Positions 7,909 through 15,548 of a stretch of 22,605 nucleotides of DNA are shown piece after piece (the first letter of the stretch is position 1; each line of letters begins with the position of its first letter). Made by a program: the position numbers and the translations under genes. This stretch comes from Verrucomicrobiia bacterium (lineage in GTDB: Bacteria > Verrucomicrobiota > Verrucomicrobiia > JABWAM01): the NCBI GenBank assembly GCA_013360985.1, contig JABWAM010000008.1, positions 1 to 22,605 of the forward strand. Reading direction: 5' to 3'. The notes under the pieces were generated by a model that was given only the letters and a program-made list of their open reading frames with translations, did not search any database and was not told where the DNA came from.

Positions 7909-9048
7909 TCAGCCGACCGTCAGGCGCGGCACGCGCGCGCCGATCCCGCAGAGGACCTCATAGGAAATCGTTCCGATCCGATCGGCGATCTCGCGCGCGG
8001 TAATTTCCTCCTGCCCCTGGCGCCCGATCAGGACGACTTCCTCACCGCGCTCGACAGCGGGGAGACGCGAAAGGTCCACCATCGTCATGTCCATGGTCAC
8101 CCGTCCGAGGACGCGGCAACGCCGTCCGCGCACGAGGACTTCGCCGAGATTCGAAAGCCGTCGAGAAAATCCGTCCGCGTAACCGAACGGCAGCACCCCG
8201 ACCCGCATTCGGCGCGGAGCGCGAAAGGTCCCTCCGTAGCTGATGCGGCTCCCTTTCGCGACCTCGCGCACGAGGGCCACTCGCGCTTTCCATGCGAGCG
8301 CGAGACGCAGCGCGCGACGCCCAAGTGCCCTGCGCCACGCCGCGCGCGGCTCCCCGTATCCGTAGAGCGCGATCCCAGGCCGCGCGTGCGTCAGACGGGG
8401 ATCGGCGGGGAGATTCACCACCGCCGCGCTGTTGTGCAGATGGAGAAAGCTCGCGCGAAATCCCCGCCGCGCGATCGCCTCTCTCGCGGCGAGCAAGCGC
8501 GCGAACTGAAGTTGGCACTCGGCGGGATCCGCCTCGGCGTTCGCGAGATGCGTGAAGACGCCCTCGACGCGCACCCCTCGCGAAGTCGCCGCTCGCGCGA
8601 TGAGCGCCGCGGCGTCGTCCACTCGGCAGCCGAGGCGCCCCATCCCCGTATCCACCTTGAGATGCGCGGACGTCAGGACCCTCGCCCGGTTCGCGACGCG
8701 CGCGATGGCGTGCAACTCTTCCTCGCTCGAGATCGCGAACGCCAGCCGCGGCTGGCGCACCGCCCATTCCACTTCGTCCGGAAGGGCCGGCCCCGCGAGG
8801 AGGACCCACGCCCGGGGCACGGCGCGCAACAAGGCTTCGGCTTCGGCAGCGTTCGCCACGAGGAAACGGCGCACCCCTTCGCGGGCCAGACGCCGCGACA
8901 CGTCCGCGAGGCCATGCCCGTACGCATTCGCCTTGACCACGCCCATCACCTCGCAGCCGTGCGGAAGAAGCGAACGGATCGCGGAGAGATTGTGGCGGAT
9001 CGCGGAAAGATCCACTTCCGCCCAACAACGCAGCGCCTTGCGTCTCAT
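7909..9048 (-). CDS. alr: Alanine racemase
   Basis: Alr makes D-alanine for peptidoglycan from L-alanine with PLP. The 379-residue product has the PLP lysine K39 in VVKANAYGHG, the second catalytic base Y271 in ISYGGTF, the probable carbamylated lysine K131 in LKVDTGMGRLG, the HARPGIALYG segment (221-230), and VTMDMTMVDL (317-326). The ATG overlaps the pfkA stop codon as ATGA, which fixes the start and implies translational coupling. Upstream codons in the same frame fall within pfkA. It is the last gene of this minus-strand group. A small hairpin (stem 7893-7897 with 7901-7905) follows the stop but has no T-run. Confidence 0.95.
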   Translation of the reverse strand: MRRKALRCWAEVDLSAIRHNLSAIRSLLPHGCEVMGVVKANAYGHGLADVSRRLAREGVRRFLVANAAEAEALLRAVPRAWVLLAGPALPDEVEWAVRQPRLAFAISSEEELHAIARVANRARVLTSAHLKVDTGMGRLGCRVDDAAALIARAATSRGVRVEGVFTHLANAEADPAECQLQFARLLAAREAIARRGFRASFLHLHNSAAVVNLPADPRLTHARPGIALYGYGEPRAAWRRALGRRALRLALAWKARVALVREVAKGSRISYGGTFRAPRRMRVGVLPFGYADGFSRRLSNLGEVLVRGRRCRVLGRVTMDMTMVDLSRLPAVERGEEVVLIGRQGQEEITAREIADRIGTISYEVLCGIGARVPRLTVG

Positions 9049-10139
9049 GCGTCTCCGAAGCTGATTCCCAGGTCGCGCGCCGTCATCACCAAGTCCCCGT
9101 CCACAGGCACCTGCTTCAACCGCCCGACCGCCTCCTCGATCGGCACGGAAACCGTCGTCGGCGGCTTCAGGGCCACCATCCTCCCGAACTTCTTCTCGGC
9201 GATCAGGCGCACCGCCTGCGCGCCGAACCGCGTGCAGAGGAGACGATCGAAGCAGGTGGGGCCGCCGCCGCGCTGCAGATGGCCGAGGACGCAGACCCGC
9301 GCCTCCTTTCCGGTCCGCCGGGCGACCTCCTTCGCGACCACCGCGCCGAGGCCGCCGAGCTGCGCCTCGCGGTCTTTCGCGCCCTCCTCGCGCGCGACGA
9401 AATGGCCGCCGGCCTCGCGGGCCCCCTCGGCGGCGACGATCAGCGTGAACCGTTTCCCCAGCTTCTCGCGGGCGGCCACCTGCGCGCAAATCCCTTCATA
9501 AGAAAAGGGGATCTCGGGGATGAGAATCACGTCGCCGCCTCCGGCGATCCCCGCGCTGATCGCGATCCATCCCGCATAACGCCCCATCACCTCGAGGACC
9601 ATCACCCGGTCGTGGCTCGCCGCGGTCGTATGCAGGCGGTCCAACGCGTCGGTCGCGCACGCCACCGCCGAGTCGAACCCGAACGTGATCACCGTGGCGT
9701 CGAGATCGTTGTCGATCGTCTTGGGCACTCCCACGAGCGGCACGCCGCGGCGGGAAAGCTGAAGGGCGATGCTCAGCGAGCCGTCTCCTCCGACGACCAC
9801 CAGGGCGGCGAGGCCGAGCTTTTCGAAGGACGCCTTGGCAGCGTCGAGCGCTTCGCGCGGAATCTCCTGCGCCACGCCGTGCGCCCGTTTCGCCGCGAAC
9901 GGCCCGCGATTCGACGTGCCGAGAATCGTCCCGCCTGAGGTGAGCAAGGCGTCCATCTGCGTATAATCGAGCGCCATCGTCCGAACGGGATCGAGGAGGC
10001 CGTTGAACCCGCCGCGGATGCCGAGGGTCTCCCAGCCGCGCTTGGCGGCCGCCTTAACGACCGCGCGGATCACCGCGTTCAGCCCGGGACAATCTCCGCC
10101 TCCGGTCAGGATTCCAATGCGGGTCAGGGGAGGTTTCAT
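9045..10139 (-). CDS. pfkA: 6-phosphofructokinase, PfkA family, mixed donor-site type
   Basis: The enzyme phosphorylates fructose 6-phosphate in glycolysis. The 364-residue product has GILTGGGDCPGLNAV (9-23), GGDGS (117-121), PKTIDND (139-145) with the catalytic Asp D143, the MGRYAGW loop and LGHLQRGG. With an offset of 16 from E. coli PfkA, the donor-site position 104 is Gly (G120), as in ATP enzymes, but position 124 is Lys (K140), as in pyrophosphate enzymes. This mix is typical of the group III PFKs, which contain both ATP and PPi users, so the donor is undecided. The ATG at 10139 is where homology begins; the frame stays open upstream to 10466, but that part is the reverse of repeat copy B. 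It overlaps alr by four bases. Confidence 0.93.
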   Translation of the reverse strand: MKPPLTRIGILTGGGDCPGLNAVIRAVVKAAAKRGWETLGIRGGFNGLLDPVRTMALDYTQMDALLTSGGTILGTSNRGPFAAKRAHGVAQEIPREALDAAKASFEKLGLAALVVVGGDGSLSIALQLSRRGVPLVGVPKTIDNDLDATVITFGFDSAVACATDALDRLHTTAASHDRVMVLEVMGRYAGWIAISAGIAGGGDVILIPEIPFSYEGICAQVAAREKLGKRFTLIVAAEGAREAGGHFVAREEGAKDREAQLGGLGAVVAKEVARRTGKEARVCVLGHLQRGGGPTCFDRLLCTRFGAQAVRLIAEKKFGRMVALKPPTTVSVPIEEAVGRLKQVPVDGDLVMTARDLGISFGDA

Positions 10140-10202
10140 GGGAACGTCGCGCGCCGCATTTCGCGCATACCCATCGCACAAACGCAAGGCCCGACCTCGG
10201 CG

Positions 10203-10570
10203 CCAAATCCTCGCATAAGGCTCAGGGAAACCCATCCTCGATCGAGACATGCGTGACGTCTTCACCACGTTGAGCGTTGAAGCCGCTGCGGCGGCGGCGG
10301 CCCTCGAAAGGATTCGGGGGAGATCCCGGCGGCGCCCTCCCTCGCTTCGCGATGAAATGGAGATCGGCGGCGTAACGCTCGGCCTCGCAGGAAAATCCCT
10401 CGGACGCATGAGGGAAAGAGGACAAACGCAGAAGGTAGGGCGAGGCCGCCGGCCGAGCCGTCGCACCCGTCTCGCGGAAGTCCGGAATCTCGGCGCGCCT
10501 CATCCACCCGATCCTGATGGATGATGATGAAGGGAACTCCCTAAAAATGGAGTTTATCCGTGGATTTGGG
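10203..10570 (+). repeat. Dispersed inverted-end repeat, copy B (368 bp, MITE-like)
   Basis: The left end CCAAATCCTCGCATAA and the right end TTATCCGTGGATTTGG match as inverted repeats at 14 of 16 positions. The same six bases, TCGGCG, flank it at 10197-10202 and 10571-10576, a possible target duplication. Shared with copy C are the left block (CATCCTCGA.CGAGA, then GCGTTGAAGC), the core GGCCGCCGGCCGAGCCGT (10444-10461), the GATGATGATGAA stretch, and the right end. Relative to A and C it carries about 40 extra bases after CGCTTCGCGA (from about 10349). It fills most of the 528-bp gap between pfkA and the protease gene. No convincing gene lies in it. Confidence 0.8.
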
Positions 10571-10667
10571 TCGGCGCGATACGCGGGGATCAAGGGAGTC
10601 TCCCACCCCTGCGCGACCGAGGCAACGCCCGGCGTTTTGCCGTTTGGCGCGCCGGCGTCCGCGGGGG

Positions 10668-12824
10668 CTACCTGCGGCCGCTCAACTCGACGAGATCGGC
10701 GAGAATGCGCAACCCTTCGTCGTATTCCGGGTCCGCGCGCGCCAAAGCTTCCTTCCCCGTGACGCGGGCAACTTCGTCGGCGGGGTCCGCCGCGTCTTCC
10801 TCGCGCAACGTCGCCGCCGCCTGATCCAGCACCTTCTTGGTCAAGGCCGCCCTCTTCGGTCCGCCGCCGGCGGAGTCCTCGATTGTGATCTCGGTGACTT
10901 TCCACTCGGACGACATCCGCCCTTTGCGATCCTTTTCGCGCTTCTCGATGCGCGCCTGATTTTCGCTCCGCTCCTTCTGGCGCGCGGCGAGGTTGAGGGA
11001 CACGGTTTTGTCAGCGAGCTGCGCCTTGAGCCGTTCGATGTCCTCGCGCACATAAGCGAACTCGGGATCCTTCGCGAGGCGGGCTTGAAAGCGCTGCTTC
11101 AGCTCGGGCAGAAACGGCGCGACCCGATTCACCGGACGATAATATGCGGGCGCAATCTCGTTGTAAGGAAGCGGATACTTCAGGGCGGCTTCGCTGATCT
11201 TGAGATCGTCCATCGGCGAGGGCCATTGCAGATCGGGGATCACCCCGCGATATTGGGTCGAGCCGCCCGAAACCCGATAGAACTTTTGCACCGTGAGCTT
11301 CAGCGCTCCTCCACGCGTAAGATAACGCGAAAGATTCTCGATCTTTTGGACGGTGCCTTTTCCGAAGGTGCTCGATCCTCCGACAATCACGGCCCGTCCG
11401 TAATCCTGCAGAACGGCCGCGAGGATCTCCGCTGCCGAAGCGCTGATATGGCTGACGAGCACCACCAGCGGCACGTCGCAAACCACCGACGAATCATCGT
11501 CTTCAAGCACGCGCACGCGTCCGCTCGCGTCGCCGACCTGGACCACGGGCCCCTTTTTCAGAAAGAGCCCGGCGAGTTCGACGACTTCGGCAAGCGCGCC
11601 GCCGCCGTTTTTGCGCAGATCGATCACGAGGCCTTCGGCGCCCTGCTGCTGGAGGCGCGCCAACAGCGTGCGCACATCCCGGGTCACGCTTTTGCTTCCC
11701 TTTCCCGTCCCCTCGAAATCCAAATAAAACGTCGGGATGTCGAGATACCCATAACGCCGAACCCGCCCCTCCGCGTCGCTCCGCTCCAAAAGGCGGGCCT
11801 TCGCTTCGGCCTCGGTGAGCTTGATCTCATCGCGCTGGAGACGGATTTCCACGTGCGCGGAGAGGTCGGGCGACTTCGATGGGATCACCAGGAGCCGCAC
11901 GTCGGTGCCCTTCTCCCCGCGAATCTTCTCGACCACCTTCGCGAGCTTCATGTCCACCACGTCTTCCATGGGACCGTCCCCTTGGGCGACGCCCGCAATC
12001 CGATCGTTCACCTGGAGGCGTTTGTCGAGATCGGCGGGGCCGCCGGGGACCAATGCCAGAATTTTCGCATAACCGTCTTCGGCGCCGAGCACGGCGCCGA
12101 TCCCCTTGAGAGAGAGCTTCATGTTGATCGCGAACGTCTCCATCTCGCTCGGCGACATATAATCGGAATGTGGATCGAACGCATGCGCGAGCGAAGTCAG
12201 GTAGATCTGAAGCACCGATTCGGCGTCCTCCTCACGCACCGTGCGGAGGAGGCGATCGTAACGCTTCCCCACGATCTGAATGGCGTCCGCCATCTTACGC
12301 TTCGCCAGCAACTCCTGGAGGACCTCGAACTTCACCCTCTGCCGCCAGATCCGCCGCGCCTCCTCTTCGTCCTTCGGCCATGGGGCTTCCGTGCGATCTT
12401 TGAGGTAGCGCTCATTCGTGTCGAATGAAAGCTTCTCCTTGAGGAGATCGTGGACCAAGGCGACCCGTTGCTCGATCCGGTGGAGATAGCGCGCAAAAAT
12501 TTCGAAACCGGGCTGTAAATTGCCGCGCAGGACCTCGTCATCCAGGGCCGTCGCAAACTTCTGAAACTCCTGAATGTCCGACTCCAAAAACATCAGGCGG
12601 GTGTAGTCCAAGGCGTCGAGATAAAGCGCGAGCCAATTTTTCGAGATCTCGTCGTCCACCGCGTGGCGGCGGAAATGTTCCTGCGCTAAAATCCTCCCGA
12701 CGGTGCTGCCGATCCGCGAATCGTCCGCCGTCGGTTTGGGCGGCGCCTCCGACGCGAAGGCGATCGCGCACCAGGCCGATACGGCCAGCGCCGGCGCAAG
12801 GAGCTTGGAAAGGCGACGGGACAT
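10668..12824 (-). CDS. prc: Carboxyl-terminal processing (tail-specific) protease, Prc/Ctp family S41
   Basis: This periplasmic serine protease of the Prc (Tsp) type trims or degrades proteins from their C-terminus. About 718 residues is close to E. coli Prc (682). The N-terminus looks like a Sec signal peptide (two arginines, a hydrophobic stretch, probable cleavage after AFA near residue 26). A Prc-type N-terminal domain follows, with FDPHSDYMSP (217-226). A PDZ domain is at about 235-325 (KGIGAVLG, ALVPGGPA). The S41 domain has the serine in SASAAEI (S464) and the lysine in FGKGTVQ (K490), numbered from the GTG. The C-terminal part is charged and probably helical. The start is ATG at 12824 or the GTG just before it. 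The gene stands alone; copy B lies between it and pfkA. Confidence 0.93.
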   Translation of the reverse strand: MSRRLSKLLAPALAVSAWCAIAFASEAPPKPTADDSRIGSTVGRILAQEHFRRHAVDDEISKNWLALYLDALDYTRLMFLESDIQEFQKFATALDDEVLRGNLQPGFEIFARYLHRIEQRVALVHDLLKEKLSFDTNERYLKDRTEAPWPKDEEEARRIWRQRVKFEVLQELLAKRKMADAIQIVGKRYDRLLRTVREEDAESVLQIYLTSLAHAFDPHSDYMSPSEMETFAINMKLSLKGIGAVLGAEDGYAKILALVPGGPADLDKRLQVNDRIAGVAQGDGPMEDVVDMKLAKVVEKIRGEKGTDVRLLVIPSKSPDLSAHVEIRLQRDEIKLTEAEAKARLLERSDAEGRVRRYGYLDIPTFYLDFEGTGKGSKSVTRDVRTLLARLQQQGAEGLVIDLRKNGGGALAEVVELAGLFLKKGPVVQVGDASGRVRVLEDDDSSVVCDVPLVVLVSHISASAAEILAAVLQDYGRAVIVGGSSTFGKGTVQKIENLSRYLTRGGALKLTVQKFYRVSGGSTQYRGVIPDLQWPSPMDDLKISEAALKYPLPYNEIAPAYYRPVNRVAPFLPELKQRFQARLAKDPEFAYVREDIERLKAQLADKTVSLNLAARQKERSENQARIEKREKDRKGRMSSEWKVTEITIEDSAGGGPKRAALTKKVLDQAAATLREEDAADPADEVARVTGKEALARADPEYDEGLRILADLVELSGRR

Positions 12825-12980
12825 CACCGCGCAAACCTATCAGCCGACGCTCCTCCGCGCAACGGCGCTCCCCGCCGACGCTCTTTTTCCGAAGCGCGCG
12901 CGCGCCGTCGCGCGCCGTCGCGGGGCGGATGAGCGCCCGTATTGACCGAGGCGTCGGCGGAAATCCGCGCGCGCAAGCGG

Positions 12981-13607
12981 TCAAGCGCCGAGGACTTTTT
13001 TGGCGACCGTGACCGCAGAACTCGCGTTATCGGCGTATCCGTCGGCGCCGATCTCCTCAGCATACTGCTGAGTCACCGGCGCGCCGCCGATGATCACCTT
13101 AACGTTCTCGCGAACGCCCTGCGCCTTCATGCCTTCGATCGTGCTCTTCATCGAGGGCATCGTCGTCGTCAGCAACGCCGAGAGCGCCACAAGGTTGACG
13201 CCCTTCTCCTTGACCGCGGCGATGAACTTGTCGGACGACACGTCCACCCCGAGGTCCACCACTTCAAACCCTCCCCCTTCGAGCATCGCGCCTACGAGAT
13301 TTTTGCCGATATCATGGAGATCGCCCTTCACCGTGCCGATCGCGACGCGCCCCACGGGCTTGACCCCGCTCTTGACGAGCAACGGGCGAATCGGCTCCAG
13401 CGCCGCTTTCATTGCGCGCGCGGAGATCAGCAGCTCCGGCACAAAGTATTCGTTGGCCTCGAAGCGACGACCGACTTCCGCCATCGCGGGAATCATCGCC
13501 TCGTCAACCAGCTTTTGTGGGTTCGCGCCTTCAGCGAGAGCCTTTTCGGTGATCGCCTTGGCCTCCTTGGCCTTGCCTTCAAGAACGGCTGTGTAGAGTT
13601 CTTTCAT
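12981..13607 (-). CDS. Corrinoid (B12-binding) methyltransferase protein, MtbC/MtmC-like
   Basis: Proteins of this family hold a cobalamin cofactor and carry methyl groups between two methyltransferases. The 208-residue product has an N-terminal helical cap domain (about 1-85, with FEANEYFVPELL at 49-60) and a Rossmann B12 domain with the base-off motif D96-x-H98-x2-G101 in GDLHDIGKN, SALLTTT (143-149) and GGAP (174-177). H98 would be the lower cobalt ligand. The ATG at 13607 is chosen because homologues begin MKELY; a GTG at 13667 would add 20 residues of no family character. Neither has a ribosome site. No partner methyltransferase or reactivase is in the window, so the methyl donor is unknown. 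The gene lies between the protease and gltX, facing away from gltX. Confidence 0.9.
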   Translation of the reverse strand: MKELYTAVLEGKAKEAKAITEKALAEGANPQKLVDEAMIPAMAEVGRRFEANEYFVPELLISARAMKAALEPIRPLLVKSGVKPVGRVAIGTVKGDLHDIGKNLVGAMLEGGGFEVVDLGVDVSSDKFIAAVKEKGVNLVALSALLTTTMPSMKSTIEGMKAQGVRENVKVIIGGAPVTQQYAEEIGADGYADNASSAVTVAKKVLGA

Positions 13608-13994
13608 GAGTTGGAGAATGGATGAGTTGAGGACGCGAACCGGGTTATCGAGCACGAAAGCATTCACGTCAACGACAAATCTCGCCGTTCCTTCGAGCCT
13701 TCGAGCCCTGATCGTTGGCGCGAAGAAAAGTCGTTTCAGTTTTCAGGAAGCCGGGTTTCGCGCGCAAGAACGCGTCCCCGGTCGAACGGACGGGCGCATG
13801 GGGCCGGCGACGCGCGATCCATGGCTTGGCTTTTCTTCCTTGAGCCGCGCCCGGAATCTTTCACACTCCCCAGGTGAACGGTCCATCCCAAAAGCCGAAG
13901 GCGCCATGTTCCCGGGGCGTTTCCGCGCAAATTTTGTCGTGGCGAGGAAGCGCGGACGCGCGCGGGTTGAGCCGAAGGCCTTGAACCGAACGCC
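13608..13994. other. Divergent spacer between the corrinoid-protein gene and gltX
   Basis: This 387-bp stretch holds no gene I can support; reading frames crossing it are continuations of frames antisense or out of phase to the flanking genes. It should contain the promoters of both divergent genes, but I see no convincing pair of -35 and -10 boxes. A small inverted repeat, TTCAC (13860-13864) and GTGAA (13874-13878) with a 9-bp spacer, could be an operator but is short enough to be chance. No copy of the dispersed repeat and no riboswitch I recognise is present. Confidence 0.5.
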
Positions 13995-15293
13995 ATGGCG
14001 CCTCGAGTCCGTTTCGCCCCAAGCCCGACCGGTTGGCTGCATGTCGGCGGCGCGCGCACCGCGCTCTTCAACTGGCTCTACGCGCGCCGACATGGCGGGG
14101 CATTCGTGCTGCGCATCGAAGACACCGACGCCGCGCGCAACACGGAGGAAGCGACGCGCGCCATTCTCTCGGGTCTCCGATGGCTCGGGTTGGACTGGGA
14201 TGAAGGACCGGAAAAAGGGGGCGATCGCGGGCCGTATTTTCAAAGCGCCCGCAAGGAGATCTATCGCCGCTACGTCCAGTGCCTCCTCGACGAAAACAAG
14301 GCGTACCAAGAAAAGGGCGTCGTGCGCTTCCGTCTCCCGCATAAGGTGGTCCGCGTAGCCGACCGGATCTGCGGCACAGTGCATATCGATCTCTCCGCGG
14401 AACCGGACCTCACCGTGATGCGCGCCGACGGTTCGTTCATCTTCCATCTCGTGAACGTGGTGGACGATCTCGAAATGGGGATCACCCACGTGATCCGCGG
14501 CGAGGACCATCTCTCCAACACGCCGAAGCACCTCGCGCTCTACGAAGCCTTCGGCGCGACGCCGCCGGTTTTCGCGCATATCCCGCTCATCCTCAACAAA
14601 GACGGCTCAAAAATGAGCAAACGCGACGCGGGCGCGTCGCTCGGCGAATATATCGCGAAGGGCTACGCGCCCGACGCGCTGCGGAACTATCTCTGCCTCC
14701 TCGGCTGGTCTCCCAAAGACAACCGCGAACTGATGGCGCTCGACGAACTCATCGCGCGCTTCGATCTCGACCACGTCCATCGCTCCAGCGCCCGCTTCGA
14801 CGTGGAGAAACTCGAGTGGATGAACACGCGCCACATGATGGATATGCCCCTCGCGCGTTTCCTCGAGATCGCCCGTCCCTCCCTCGGCGAGATCGCATCG
14901 TCCGACCCCTTCTACGCGGACCGCGTCCTGGCCGTCGTCAAAGACAAGGTCAAGCACCTGTCCGACCTCCCCGAGCAAACCGCCTACTTTTTCCGAGACG
15001 ATTTTCCCCTGGATCCCGCCGCGGTGGAGAAGGTGCTGCGCAAACCGGGAGCGGCGGATCGCCTCGCCGCGCTCCGCGCGCGCTATGCGAATACGATGGA
15101 TTGGACGTCGACAACCCTCGAAACCGACCTCAAGGCGCTCGCAGCCGAGATGGGCGTCAAACCGGCCGAGTTCATCCATCCCTGCCGGGTCGCGATCAGC
15201 GGACGCACCGTCGGGCCGAGCCTTTATCCGATGCTCGAAGTCCTCGGCAAAGCGCGCGTCCTCGCGCGATTCGATCGTGCGCGAGCCGCGTGA
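13995..15293 (+). CDS. gltX: Glutamyl-tRNA synthetase, short form
   Basis: GltX charges tRNA-Glu. The 432-residue product has the class I signatures HVGG (16-19, the HIGH equivalent) and KMSKR (206-210), with RIEDTD (40-45), VIRGEDHLSNTP (167-178) and the helical anticodon-binding domain after about 300. It is about 35-40 residues shorter than typical bacterial enzymes (about 470). The missing part is the segment after KAY (102-104), where others have a Cys-rich CxC insert including zinc ligands; here the chain runs straight from KAYQEKG into VVRFRLP. The catalytic motifs are intact, so it is probably active. The discriminating versus non-discriminating type cannot be decided. The ATG has no clear ribosome site, but residue 1 agrees with the family start. 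Confidence 0.95.
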   Translation: MAPRVRFAPSPTGWLHVGGARTALFNWLYARRHGGAFVLRIEDTDAARNTEEATRAILSGLRWLGLDWDEGPEKGGDRGPYFQSARKEIYRRYVQCLLDENKAYQEKGVVRFRLPHKVVRVADRICGTVHIDLSAEPDLTVMRADGSFIFHLVNVVDDLEMGITHVIRGEDHLSNTPKHLALYEAFGATPPVFAHIPLILNKDGSKMSKRDAGASLGEYIAKGYAPDALRNYLCLLGWSPKDNRELMALDELIARFDLDHVHRSSARFDVEKLEWMNTRHMMDMPLARFLEIARPSLGEIASSDPFYADRVLAVVKDKVKHLSDLPEQTAYFFRDDFPLDPAAVEKVLRKPGAADRLAALRARYANTMDWTSTTLETDLKALAAEMGVKPAEFIHPCRVAISGRTVGPSLYPMLEVLGKARVLARFDRARAA

Positions 15294-15548
15294 GTCCGAC
15301 GGCGCCGGACGCCCGCGGCGCGCCGAAATCATGTTGCACCGAGGATTCAAAACCGTAAGATGCGCCCTCTTCGGTTGGGTTGGCGTTCTTCATGTCCGCC
15401 CGAGGACGGATCGCGCGGCTCAGCCCACGCCCTTTTCCGAAAACCCCGAGCAGCCTTGGACCTGACGCCTTGAAACCGCGGCGCATCCCGACGCTTCCCC
15501 ATCGCTTTTCTTTCGCTCCGTTTTGACGGCGCCCTTTCTCCCCTCTTT

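Noticed and set aside
10140..10466. N-terminal extension of pfkA through the reverse of copy B (ending in a PYARIW motif also seen on the reverse of copy C)
   Set aside because: The frame is just the repeat read backwards. PfkA homology begins at 10139, and copy A breaks the same frame with a four-base length change.
10249..10524. A 91-codon frame in repeat copy B whose start (MRDVFTT) resembles one in copy C (MRNVFTT)
   Set aside because: Copy A has a two-base deletion in this stretch and copy C stops early, so the frame is not kept across copies. The similarity follows from shared DNA ancestry of the repeats.
15294..15310. GTCCG/CGGAC hairpin directly after the gltX stop
   Set aside because: Five-base stem and no T-run; stems of this size are expected by chance here.
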